Assembly: GCA_964447205.1 (NCBI GenBank)
Contig: CAYUSB010000003.1
Span: forward strand, 62,001-126,000
From: JAEUKH01 sp964447205
GTDB taxonomy: Bacteria; Myxococcota_A; Polyangia; Polyangiales; Ga0077539
DNA length: 64,000 nt
Reading direction: 5' to 3'
Shown: positions 1 through 7,744 of the stretch, one piece after another
How the letters are laid out: each line of letters opens with the position of its first letter
Position numbering within the stretch: position 1 is the stretch's first letter
Translations under genes and position numbers: made by a program
Notes under the pieces: model-generated
Told to the model about the DNA's origin: nothing
Databases searched by the model: none
The model's input: the letters and a program-made list of their open reading frames with translations, nothing else

Positions 1-92
1 CGGGCAGTCGCGGGGCGTGATCGTAGGTGGTGTTTCGCATCGGGGTACGGGGCCCGTGCTACCGTGTCTCGCCCTCTGGGCGCAACGCTACA

Positions 93-1778
93 ATGAACGC
101 TTCCGACACCTCCCCTCCGGCCCTCGACCTCAACACCCTGCCCCCTGACTCGGCCCCCGCGGACGTGCCCGCGGACGTGCCCGCGGACGTGCCCGCAGAC
201 GTGCCCGCAGACGTGCCCGCAGACGTGCCCGTGCCCCACCCGACGGTGCGTACCGTCCTCCGCGAGCGCCACGCCCTCGGCCTCGCGGCCCTGTCGGGGG
301 TGGCCTACTTCCTGGGGTTCGCGAGCTTTGAGATCACCCCCCTGGCCCTGGTCTCCATGGCCCCCCTCCTGGTAGCCCTGCGGGGCCGAACGGGCTGGGC
401 CGCCCTGCGCCTGGGCTGGCTCATGGGCTTCGTGGCCATCGCCGGGGGGTTCTACTGGATCGCCGGGATGCTCAAGACCTTCTCGGGGTTCCCGACGGTG
501 TTGTGCATCCTCCTGGCTTCGCTCTTGTGGGCCGCCCAGGGGTTGCAGTTTGGGGTCATGGCCTGGCTCATCTCCCGGGCCGACACCCGGGGTGTGCCTC
601 GTCTCGTGAGCGCCCCGCTGGCCCTTGGGGCCGTCGAGCTGGCCTTCCCGGTGCTGTTCCCCTGGTACACCAGCAACAGCCTGCACCGGGTGACCCTGGC
701 CATTCAGACGGCCGACCTCGGGGGGCCCATCCTGGTGTCGTGCGCCATGATGCTCCTGCACGCGGCCCTGGCCGAGGTGTGGGCCCGCCGGGGGCCGTGG
801 TCGGTGCGGCTTCGTCCGCTGGCGGCGCCGGCCTTGTTCTGGGCCCTGGCCCTGCCGTACGGGGCGTGGAGAATCCGGCAGGTCGACGCCACCGCGGCCT
901 CGGGGACCACCCTGCGCGTCGGCATCGTGCAAGAGAACCTCGGGCTGATGGAGAAACGCCACGACCCGTACATCTCCCTGGAGCGCCACCTCGAGGCCTC
1001 GCGGCGTTTGCAGGCCCAGGGGGCCCAGATGCTCGTGTGGAGCGAGAGCGCGGTGGCCTTCCGCATCCCTGGGGAGCTGCGCAACATCCGCAGTTACATC
1101 CCCGTGTGGGACCTGACGGTTCCGGTTCTGTTCGGGGCGTTGTCGGTGCGGGAGGGCCCCGACCCGGAGCACCCGCAGCTGTTCAACACGGCCTTCATGA
1201 CCGACGGGGAGGGCAACCTCCGGGGCACCTACGACAAGGTCTACCTCCTGGCCTTCGGCGAGTACATCCCCGGGGGCGAGCTCTTCCCGCAGCTCTACCG
1301 GGCCTCCCCCAACTCCGGCCACTTCACCCGCGGAACCACCCTCCGAGCCCTCCCCATCCCCGGCGGCTCGGTGGCCCCCCTGATCTGCTACGAGGACATC
1401 CTCCCGCGGTTCGTGCGCGACTTCCGGCGCAACAGCGAGCCCTCGCTCTTCGCGGTGATCCTCAACGACGCGTGGTTCGGCGACACGGCCGAGCCGTGGA
1501 TTCACGACGCCCTGGCGAAGTTTCGTGCCGTGGAGCACCGGCGCGACCTCGTGCGGGCGGCCAACAGCGGGGTGTCGAGCATCACCGACGCCGCAGGCCG
1601 CACCGTCGTCGCAGGCGGAACCTTCCGCCGCGAGGCCCTCCTCGGCCGGGTCACCCTCCGCCACGGCCGGACCCCGTACTACTACCTCGGCGACTGGGCC
1701 GGCTGGCTCGGGGTGGCCTTCGCGGTGTACGTCCTGATCCCGCGCCGCAAGCGCCCCGAGACCGACGCCGCCGCTTGA
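93..1778 (+). CDS. lnt: Apolipoprotein N-acyltransferase
   Basis: Transfers the third acyl chain to the N-terminal cysteine of lipoproteins in the inner membrane. The 561-aa protein has about six hydrophobic segments in its first half and a nitrilase-like periplasmic domain from about residue 270. The catalytic triad is readable as E318 in WSESAV, K382 in TYDKVYLLAFGEY and C432 in LICYEDILP. A last membrane segment precedes the basic C-terminus. An in-frame start at 27 would add 22 residues unlike the family, so ATG 93 is preferred, although no clear Shine-Dalgarno is seen. The unusual feature is an N-terminal extension holding six tandem Ala-Asp-Val-Pro units before the first membrane helix. 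The enzyme fits a genome rich in lipoproteins. The family call is very secure. Confidence 0.95.
   Translation: MNASDTSPPALDLNTLPPDSAPADVPADVPADVPADVPADVPADVPVPHPTVRTVLRERHALGLAALSGVAYFLGFASFEITPLALVSMAPLLVALRGRTGWAALRLGWLMGFVAIAGGFYWIAGMLKTFSGFPTVLCILLASLLWAAQGLQFGVMAWLISRADTRGVPRLVSAPLALGAVELAFPVLFPWYTSNSLHRVTLAIQTADLGGPILVSCAMMLLHAALAEVWARRGPWSVRLRPLAAPALFWALALPYGAWRIRQVDATAASGTTLRVGIVQENLGLMEKRHDPYISLERHLEASRRLQAQGAQMLVWSESAVAFRIPGELRNIRSYIPVWDLTVPVLFGALSVREGPDPEHPQLFNTAFMTDGEGNLRGTYDKVYLLAFGEYIPGGELFPQLYRASPNSGHFTRGTTLRALPIPGGSVAPLICYEDILPRFVRDFRRNSEPSLFAVILNDAWFGDTAEPWIHDALAKFRAVEHRRDLVRAANSGVSSITDAAGRTVVAGGTFRREALLGRVTLRHGRTPYYYLGDWAGWLGVAFAVYVLIPRRKRPETDAAA
159..230 (+). repeat. Six tandem 12-bp units in lnt
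   Basis: Six perfect or near-perfect copies of a 12-base unit (GCGGACGTGCCC, with GCAGACGTGCCC in copies 4 to 6) encode a six-fold ADVP repeat. It lies in the cytoplasmic N-terminal extension of Lnt. Such a tract can gain or lose units in frame by slippage. Confidence 0.95.
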
Positions 1779-1863
1779 TCGGGGATTGGGGCTCCCCGTC
1801 CACCCCGGAGTCCCTGAGGGCTCCAGACACGGCACGCGGGGTGCCTTATCGTTCGTACACCCG

Positions 1864-2997
1864 ATGCCGTCCCGGTCTGCCCTCGCCCTCGTCGCCGCGC
1901 TCCCGCTCCTCGGGGTCGGGGCCGCGTTTGCGCAGCCGTGGAGCCTGCGGGGGCGCCTCTTCCCCGGAGCCGCAGGGCCCGTTCGGGTGGGCCCGGCCCC
2001 GCCGGGTGTGGGCGACACCACCGCGGAGGCGTGTGCCGCCTGCCACGCCGAGATCGCCCGCGAGTGGAGCGGGTCGCTGCACGCTCGGGCCTGGACCGAC
2101 CCCGTCTTCCAGGCCGCGTATGCCGTCGAGCCGATGCAGTTCTGCCGCAACTGCCACGCCCCCCGCGGGGCCCTCGGCCGCGAACCCGACGCCCGGGCCG
2201 CGCGCGAAGGCGTGTCGTGCGCGGTGTGCCACGTCCGGGCCGGGACCGTCCTCGCGACCCGCACAAGCCGCACGGCCCCGCACCCCACCTTCGCGACGCG
2301 GGCCCTGACCGAGAGCACGTACTGCGCCCCGTGCCATCAGTTCAACTTCCCGGGCGACCCGGGGCGGCATCGGGATGTCTATGCCACCGACGAGCCCATG
2401 CAAGACACCTTCGAGGAGTACCGCCTGAGCGACGCCCACCGCCGCGGGACCACCTGCCAGGACTGCCACATGCCCTGGCGCACGAGCCCGACGGGGCAGA
2501 GGCACCGCAGCCACGCCTTCCCCGGAGGCAACGACCTGACCCTCCTGCGCAGCGCCGTGCGGGTCGAGGTGCGGGCCCGCCACGCCGACGGAGGCACGGT
2601 GGTCGAGGCCCGGCTCCTGCCCGGGGAGATCGGCCACGCGTACCCCACGGGCGACCTGTTTCGTCGGGCCGAGCTCCGCGTCTGGACCGACCGCGACCCC
2701 GAGCACCCCCAGACCCTGGCCTTCGCCCGGGCCTTCGCCCCCGTGCTCGAACAGAGCCCCCGCGGGGCCATGGTGTTTGTGCGGCGGCAGTCCCACGATG
2801 GGCGAGTTCCGCCGCCGGGGACGGGAACGATCCCCTTCCAGACCCTGCGGTTTGTCGGCGAGACCCGGCGGGTGCGCTGGAGCCTCGACCACCTCCTCAT
2901 GCCCTCCCCCCTGGCCGCCTCGCACGGCCTCGCCGAACCTCGCAACCGTCAACCCGTCCACACCGGCGAGGTCACCCTCGACCTGGAGCGCCAATGA
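1864..2997 (+). CDS. Pentahaem c-type cytochrome, secreted
   Basis: A 377-aa exported multihaem cytochrome. Residues 1-24 are a signal peptide ending AFA|Q. Five CxxCH haem-attachment motifs follow at about residues 57, 94, 119, 154 and 198 (CAACH, CRNCH, CAVCH, CAPCH, CQDCH). The motifs and spacing resemble cytochrome c554-type proteins. The last 170 residues carry no haem motif and look beta-rich. ATG 1864 is chosen because it opens the signal peptide; the longer frame from 1786 adds only low-complexity sequence. Its stop overlaps the start of the next gene as ATGA, so the two are translationally coupled. A role in periplasmic electron transfer is likely; the substrate cannot be told. Confidence 0.88.
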   Translation: MPSRSALALVAALPLLGVGAAFAQPWSLRGRLFPGAAGPVRVGPAPPGVGDTTAEACAACHAEIAREWSGSLHARAWTDPVFQAAYAVEPMQFCRNCHAPRGALGREPDARAAREGVSCAVCHVRAGTVLATRTSRTAPHPTFATRALTESTYCAPCHQFNFPGDPGRHRDVYATDEPMQDTFEEYRLSDAHRRGTTCQDCHMPWRTSPTGQRHRSHAFPGGNDLTLLRSAVRVEVRARHADGGTVVEARLLPGEIGHAYPTGDLFRRAELRVWTDRDPEHPQTLAFARAFAPVLEQSPRGAMVFVRRQSHDGRVPPPGTGTIPFQTLRFVGETRRVRWSLDHLLMPSPLAASHGLAEPRNRQPVHTGEVTLDLERQ

Positions 2998-3905
2998 AAC
3001 CCCATGGATTGCCCGTCGTCCTCGCCCTGTGCCTCGTGCCCTGCCTCGTCGCGGCGCAGGTGCAGCCCCCCGCCCCCGTCGCCGAACGCGACGACGAGGC
3101 CCTCGTGCCTCCGGAGTTGCCCGAGGTTCCGGCCGAGCTCCGGGCGTCTGTCGAGGCCCTGCGGGTGACCGTCGAGCGCACCGAGGAGTGTTACAGCGCC
3201 GAAGGGCGGATGGAGCACACCCCCGACCCCGCGTGCCCCCAGTGGTACGCCCGCCTCGCCCGGGGCGGGCCCGCCGCGGTCTTCGCCATCGGGGCCCTCT
3301 TCCGCCCCGGCGCGCACGGCCCCAACGACCCGCTCATGGAGGCCATGCGCAGCTCCGAGGCCACCGAGGAGCGAGGCCCCCGCCTCGTGCAGATCATGGC
3401 CCGCACGGGGCGGCCCGAGGTCGTGCCCTTCTTCGTGTCGTACCTCGTGCGCACGGCTACGGTCCCCACCGCGTACGTCTCCGCGGTCGACGCGGCCATG
3501 CTCGCGGCCCTGCGTCGACTGACGGGCAACGACCCCGCTCCCACCGCCCCCTGGGAGGACGACCAGGCCCACCTCAACGCCCCCCTCGCCCGCCGCGATC
3601 TCGTGCAACGTTGGGCCCGGTGGTACCACGACCACCAGGGGATGACCGTGGCCCAATGGCGGGCCGAAGGGGCCGCCCGGGCCGCCCGCGACCTCTTCAG
3701 CGACGACCTCCTCGAACGCTACAGCGCCATCACCCGCCTCGCCGGCGACCCCACCCAACGGGTGGCCGTACGCACCGCCCTGCAGACCCTCCTCGGCCGC
3801 GAGGACCTGCCCGCTGCGGCCCGGGTTCATCTGCACCGGCTCGCCCGGCAGCGGGGCATCGTGTTGCCCCCCGCCCCCGCCCTCACCACCGCCCGACGCG
3901 GATGA
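2994..3905 (+). CDS. Secreted HEAT-like protein of unknown function
   Basis: A 303-aa protein with an N-terminal signal peptide (about residues 1-21, ending VAAQ). Helical segments follow that read like degenerate HEAT repeats, for example the stretches around VVPFFVSYLVR and RVAVRTALQTLLGR. No catalytic motif is visible. It sits between the pentahaem cytochrome and an RCC1 lipoprotein, with 4-base overlaps at both ends (2994-2997 and 3902-3905). It is therefore almost certainly made with them and may act in the same envelope process. The middle part has two cysteines (ECYSAEG and PACPQW) that might pair. Function unknown. Confidence 0.8.
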   Translation: MKPHGLPVVLALCLVPCLVAAQVQPPAPVAERDDEALVPPELPEVPAELRASVEALRVTVERTEECYSAEGRMEHTPDPACPQWYARLARGGPAAVFAIGALFRPGAHGPNDPLMEAMRSSEATEERGPRLVQIMARTGRPEVVPFFVSYLVRTATVPTAYVSAVDAAMLAALRRLTGNDPAPTAPWEDDQAHLNAPLARRDLVQRWARWYHDHQGMTVAQWRAEGAARAARDLFSDDLLERYSAITRLAGDPTQRVAVRTALQTLLGREDLPAAARVHLHRLARQRGIVLPPAPALTTARRG

Positions 3906-5101
3906 ACCCCCGCCGCGTCCTGCCCCTCGCCCTCGGCCTCGCCGCGTGCGCCGCCCGCGTCCCGCCCCCGCGCGCACCTGCCTCCGTGGTCGCGGAAACC
4001 ACCCCTGCCCCGAGCCCGCCGACGACTCCGCCCGAGGCGCCTGCGACCCCGCGGGTTCCCGTGGCGGCCGAGCCCAGGCCCCTGCAAGACGTCGTGCACC
4101 TGGCCCTCACCCAAGACCAGGGGGCCTGCGCCGTACGCCGCGACGGCGGAGTATGGTGCTGGAACGGCGATCCCCACACCTGGGCCCCGGCCGGGCCCAT
4201 CGACTTCGATCGCCCGCAGCCCGTCGGAGCCGTCCGGGTTCCGGGCATGGGCGACGCGACCGCGGTCTGCGTCACGTCCACGGTCGTGTGCGGGCTCCTT
4301 CGTACGGGCCAGGTGCAGTGCCGGGGCCGCTCCCTGCGCTCCCTCGAGGCCACCGAGGACGACAGCGCCGTGGTGAGCGAGGCCACCCTGCCCGAGCTCC
4401 TCGGAACCGCCGCCCTCGTCGAACACCACGACCGATGTGTGGCCCTCCAGCCCGACGGCCGGGCCCTCGCCGTAGCTCCCCCCGCCCGCCCGAACAGCCC
4501 GTGGAGCACCGAGGTGTTGGCGGTTCCGCCGCGGGGCTGCACCCTGCTCGACGGGGCGCCTCGCTGCGTCGGGGCCAACACCCACGGGCTGCTGGCCAAC
4601 ACCACCGCGGCCTCCTTCGGCCCGGTGTCCCCTTCGTCCCTCTTCCGCCTCGTGACCGTACGCGACGTGAGCTTCGGGGAGGCCCACGCCTGCGCGGCCC
4701 TGGGCGACGGGTCGGTCCGCTGTTGGGGGCGCAACCTCGACGCCCAACTCGGCCTCGGCGACCTGCGGAGCCGGGCCCTGCCCACGCGGATCCCGGGGCT
4801 CTCGGGCGTGGTGGCGGTGCGGGCTACGACGCGGGCGACCTGCGCCCTGCGCAGCAACGGGGAGGTGTGGTGCTGGGGGAGCAGCCCCTCCGAGCTCTTC
4901 GGCGAGCCCGGGGTCACCGACCGGCGGGTGCCGACGCGGGTCGCAGGCATCGACGGGGCCGTGGCCCTGCAGCTCCGGTCGGAGACCGCCTGTGCCGTAC
5001 GCCGCGACGGGGAGGTCTGGTGTTGGGGCTCCGGGGCCCCGGTGCAGCCGGGTGTGCCGAACGAGCCCTGGCGCCCCCGGGCGGTGCTCGTCGCGCCGTA
5101 A
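3902..5101 (+). CDS. RCC1-repeat lipoprotein
   Basis: A 399-aa lipoprotein. The signal peptide ends in a lipobox LAAC (cysteine about residue 16), followed by a Pro/Ala/Thr-rich linker of about 45 residues. The rest is a seven-bladed-propeller type RCC1 domain, recognised by repeated units such as GACAVRRDGGVWCWN, HACAALGDGSVRCWG, TCALRSNGEVWCWG and ACAVRRDGEVWCWG. The ATG overlaps the stop of the preceding gene, making it the last member of a three-gene envelope operon. RCC1-like lipoproteins are common in Myxococcota, but their ligands are mostly unknown. A second intact paralogue lies at 15913-17193 and a C-terminal remnant at 23409-23546. Confidence 0.88.
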   Translation: MNPRRVLPLALGLAACAARVPPPRAPASVVAETTPAPSPPTTPPEAPATPRVPVAAEPRPLQDVVHLALTQDQGACAVRRDGGVWCWNGDPHTWAPAGPIDFDRPQPVGAVRVPGMGDATAVCVTSTVVCGLLRTGQVQCRGRSLRSLEATEDDSAVVSEATLPELLGTAALVEHHDRCVALQPDGRALAVAPPARPNSPWSTEVLAVPPRGCTLLDGAPRCVGANTHGLLANTTAASFGPVSPSSLFRLVTVRDVSFGEAHACAALGDGSVRCWGRNLDAQLGLGDLRSRALPTRIPGLSGVVAVRATTRATCALRSNGEVWCWGSSPSELFGEPGVTDRRVPTRVAGIDGAVALQLRSETACAVRRDGEVWCWGSGAPVQPGVPNEPWRPRAVLVAP

Positions 5102-5344
5102 AGGGACACTCCCCGAGGCCCGACCTGCCCCCATCTCCCCAGCAGAGGAAGCCTGCACAAAACGCCACCCACTAGACTTATTAACACGTATTCGTCGCAA
5201 ACATCGCAGAAAATGACGTACGTTCGCAGCAAATTCCTATCCTCGGTCGGTGGCAGGACTTATAGGGGTTGACGGGTTCGCGGCATAGCGACTCAAGCCG
5301 TGGATGCCTCCATTGGGTGACGCACACGACTCCACGGTGGGGAT
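5102..5344. other. Intergenic region with AT-richer patch
   Basis: No gene is supported here. Around 5165-5280 the base composition is noticeably lower in GC than the rest of the window. This usually marks a promoter region or a recent insertion in a GC-rich genome. No convincing -35/-10 pair could be fixed. Reading frames crossing it (5181-5438 minus, the end of 4992-5216 plus) have cysteine- and arginine-rich random-looking composition. Confidence 0.4.
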
Positions 5345-5398
5345 GTGACGGTCGCCCATTGTCATTCGGGCGACGGCCTCGGCCGGTCTGTCCGTCAC
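5345..5398 (+). promoter_or_regulatory. Candidate structured 5' leader
   Basis: Just upstream of the 5416 gene the sequence can fold into a branched RNA. An outer stem pairs GTGACG (5345-5350) with CGTCAC (5393-5398). Inside it, GTCGCCC (5351-5357) pairs perfectly with GGGCGAC (5368-5374) around a 10-base loop. A short GGCC/GGCC palindrome follows at 5375-5384. The ribosome binding site (AGGA, 5406-5409) lies eight bases past the outer stem. This could be a cis-regulatory leader or only a stable UTR. No known riboswitch consensus was recognised. Confidence 0.4.
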
Positions 5399-5415
5399 CC
5401 CCTGTAGGAAGCCCT

Positions 5416-5763
5416 ATGAGCAGTCGCAAAGAGTTCACACAGAGGTATCAGGCCCGGGTCACCGAGTGGAGACCCAAGGTCGACGGGCTCTCCCTGCGGC
5501 TCGAGCGCCTCTCCCCCGAACGGCGCCTCGACCTTCAGTCTCACCTCGACGCGGTCAACAGCCGGTTCCGGTCGGTGGACACACACCTCGACGCTCTCCA
5601 CGTCTCGACCGACGACGCGTGGGACGGGGTCCGGGCCTCGGCCGAGCGGGCATGGAACGAGTTCAAGAGCGCGGTGGAGGGGGCGTACACCATGCTGAAG
5701 GCGTCGGCCCTCGACCGCCAGTCCGCCCCCCCCACGTACCCCTCGACGCCTCCGCAGGCCTGA
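5416..5763 (+). CDS. Small helical (coiled-coil) protein, unknown
   Basis: A 115-aa hydrophilic protein. ATG 5416 is preceded by TAGGAAG at good spacing. The sequence is almost entirely helical with heptad-like leucines (residues about 20-95: LSLRLERL, LQSHLDAV, THLDALHV). It ends in a Pro/Ser/Thr-rich tail. It has no signal peptide or cysteine. It resembles the small cytosolic coiled-coil proteins with alternating acidic and basic residues found in many Proteobacteria and Myxococcota, but I do not recognise a named family. It follows a structured leader and is about 70 bases upstream of another small gene. Confidence 0.7.
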   Translation: MSSRKEFTQRYQARVTEWRPKVDGLSLRLERLSPERRLDLQSHLDAVNSRFRSVDTHLDALHVSTDDAWDGVRASAERAWNEFKSAVEGAYTMLKASALDRQSAPPTYPSTPPQA

Positions 5764-5829
5764 GCGTTGCCCCCTTCGTTCACGCGGCCGACGTAACCCC
5801 GCGCCTCGCTCTCACACCGAGAAACCCCA

Positions 5830-6096
5830 ATGAACAAACGCGACCAGGGCGAGCTTCGCCCCGACCTCCGGGATCAACACAGCACCCCCTCGGACGAGGG
5901 CTCCGCCGATCGTGCCCCGAAGCCTTCCGCCATCGAACGCCTCGGGCTCAACCCCCAGATCGACGCCAACCAGACGCCCCCGGCCGGCATCAACCTGACG
6001 GCAGACGACACCTGGGACGACGCCCGAGGCGACGCAGCCTGGATGGACCTGCAGAGCCTCCTCGTCCCCCCCAATCCCGACGACCCGCCCAACTGA
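5830..6096 (+). CDS. Small acidic protein, unknown
   Basis: An 88-aa hydrophilic, probably disordered protein rich in Asp, Pro and Asn, with no cysteine, signal or membrane segment. ATG 5830 has only a weak purine stretch (GAGAAA) upstream. It sits 66 bases after the coiled-coil gene and converges with the amidohydrolase gene. Composition differs from chance frames here: few Arg, and balanced Asp/Asn/Leu in segments such as IERLGLNPQID. That supports a real gene. No function can be given. Confidence 0.55.
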   Translation: MNKRDQGELRPDLRDQHSTPSDEGSADRAPKPSAIERLGLNPQIDANQTPPAGINLTADDTWDDARGDAAWMDLQSLLVPPNPDDPPN

Positions 6097-6122
6097 CAGC
6101 CCGCGCCCACCGCCTCCGACGT

Positions 6123-7061
6123 TCAGCGGAGAAACACCCGCCGGGCGTTGCCCGCGAGCAGGGCCCCGAGGGCCCTCGGATCGGTCACCGCGGCCACGGC
6201 CCGGGTGAGCTCGCGGTCCCAGGCGTAGGGCAGGTTGGGGAAGTCGCTCCCGTACACGAGCCGCTCGGCCATGGCCGGGAAGAGCCCCGCCGAAGGACCC
6301 GGGATGAAGTACTCTCCGATGGCCATGGTGGTGTCGAGCCAGAGGTGTTCGTACCGGGCGAGGAGGGCCGCGTAGTCGTCGTACTCGTCGGCCCCGAGGT
6401 GCGGCACGACCAGGGTGAGGTTCGGGTGGCGCTGAAGGACCCGCTCGATCTGCGAGGCCGCGCACAAGGCCCGGGCGTCGACCCCGTACGCCGGAAACGA
6501 CGGCTCCCGCCCCGCATGAATCACCAGCGGAACCCCCGCCTCTGCACAGGCCCGGTACACGGGATCGATCCGCGGGTCGTCGGCGGCCATCCGCTGGACG
6601 TGGCAGTGCAGCTTGATGCCCCGCAACCCCAACGGGCCGAGGGCCTCGCGCACGATGTCTGCGGCGTCGGGTTCGCCGGGCAGGACCGTGCCGAGCGGGA
6701 TGACCGCGGGGTGGGCCCGGGCGATGTCGGCCATGGCCCGGTTGAGGGTCGGGGCCATCCCCGCCACGTGGGCGTAACAGAGCCCCACCATCTGCCCCAC
6801 CCCCCGGCTCGCGAGAAACTCCACCACCTCCTCGGCGTGCAGCCGATACCGCACCGTCCACGCGTGCCGCTCAAACCACCGCCAGATGGCCTCGAACACC
6901 CGCGGCGGAAACAGGTGGACGTGCCCGTCGATCACCTCGGCCCCCGCGGGCACCGAGAGCCCCTCGGGGTCGTCGAGCAAGGGAAACCGCGTCCCCCCAA
7001 AGGGCGCGCACCCCGCCACCGCCGCGTCGTCCGCCTCCCCAGCCTCGTGCTCCGTGCTCAT
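6123..7061 (-). CDS. Amidohydrolase family 2 (ACMSD-like) protein
   Basis: A 312-aa TIM-barrel metal-dependent hydrolase or decarboxylase of the amidohydrolase-2 family. Metal-ligand motifs are in order: HVH at residues 47-49, KLHCH near 150-154, VIHAGRE (H182), VPHLGAD (H221) and the late acid YGSDFPN. The start overlaps the stop of the upstream Sel1 gene as ATGA. The same frame runs further upstream only as a shadow of that gene. It is the last gene of a long minus-strand run with an aldehyde dehydrogenase, which suggests small-molecule catabolism. The substrate is unknown. Family members hydrolyse or decarboxylate cyclic or aromatic acids. Confidence 0.88.
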   Translation of the reverse strand: MSTEHEAGEADDAAVAGCAPFGGTRFPLLDDPEGLSVPAGAEVIDGHVHLFPPRVFEAIWRWFERHAWTVRYRLHAEEVVEFLASRGVGQMVGLCYAHVAGMAPTLNRAMADIARAHPAVIPLGTVLPGEPDAADIVREALGPLGLRGIKLHCHVQRMAADDPRIDPVYRACAEAGVPLVIHAGREPSFPAYGVDARALCAASQIERVLQRHPNLTLVVPHLGADEYDDYAALLARYEHLWLDTTMAIGEYFIPGPSAGLFPAMAERLVYGSDFPNLPYAWDRELTRAVAAVTDPRALGALLAGNARRVFLR

Positions 7062-7744
7062 CGTCGTCCCAGTGCTTCTACCCCGCCCGCCCCCGTCCCC
7101 CCGTCGCGAGCCTCCCGCAGCCGTCGTGCGTGCTCGCAGGCCCGCGACCCAGGTGCGCCCGCACACACCCGCGTATAGAGCCGCTCGGCACGGGCCAGGT
7201 CGCGCGGGACCCCGTCTCCCCCGAGCAGCAGGTTGGCCAGGTTGTGGCAGGCCCCCATCTCGTCCGCGGCGCAGGCCCGCTCGTACAGCCCCGCAGCCCG
7301 AGCCCGGTCGACCGCCCCGCCCCGGCCCATGTCCCACATCACCCCGAGGCTCTTGCACGACCCCATCTCCCCCCCGTCACACCCCCGCCCGTACAGAACC
7401 CGCGCCCGGGCCAGATCGGCCGTCGTCCCGCGCCCGTTTTCGTACAACCACCCGAGGGTCCGACACCCCAGGAGGAAACCCCCGTCACACGCCCGGGTGG
7501 CCCGCGCGAGGGCCTCGCCGTCGCGCCGGGCCTCGATGTGCACGAGGGCCGCACGGCGACACGCCGCGAGGTCTGCGCGGGCCGTACACGCCGCGTCGTC
7601 GCCCGTCACCGCCGCCGAGGCACCGCCCGCAGCCCGCCCGGCGTCTACAGCGACCCCCGGGGCTGGAGGCGTCGTACGCGGGCACCCGAAGACCCCAAGG
7701 ACCCCACAGAGCCCCAGGGCGATCGTCCTGGCCGAAGGTCTCAT
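7058..7744 (-). CDS. Sel1-repeat lipoprotein
   Basis: A 228-aa lipoprotein with the lipobox VFGC (cysteine about residue 21) and a short Ala/Asp-rich linker. Four or five Sel1-like TPR units follow, read from repeats such as CRTLGWLYENGRG, CKSLGVMWDMGRG and CHNLANLLLGGDG, each followed by an A-R-A-LY-RGC helix. The cysteine at the start of each unit is typical of cysteine-rich Sel1 proteins. The start overlaps the aldehyde dehydrogenase stop and the stop overlaps the amidohydrolase start, both by four bases. Sel1 proteins usually scaffold protein complexes; the partner here is unknown. Confidence 0.88.
   Translation of the reverse strand: MRPSARTIALGLCGVLGVFGCPRTTPPAPGVAVDAGRAAGGASAAVTGDDAACTARADLAACRRAALVHIEARRDGEALARATRACDGGFLLGCRTLGWLYENGRGTTADLARARVLYGRGCDGGEMGSCKSLGVMWDMGRGGAVDRARAAGLYERACAADEMGACHNLANLLLGGDGVPRDLARAERLYTRVCAGAPGSRACEHARRLREARDGGTGAGGVEALGRR

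Noticed and set aside
1..92. End of an upstream gene
   Set aside because: No frame with convincing coding character enters from the left edge; the first 92 bases are treated as upstream region of lnt.
5181..5438. Possible 85-aa minus-strand gene in the AT-richer gap
   Set aside because: Arg/Cys-rich random-looking product, no ribosome binding site, and it would run through the structured leader and start of the 5416 gene.
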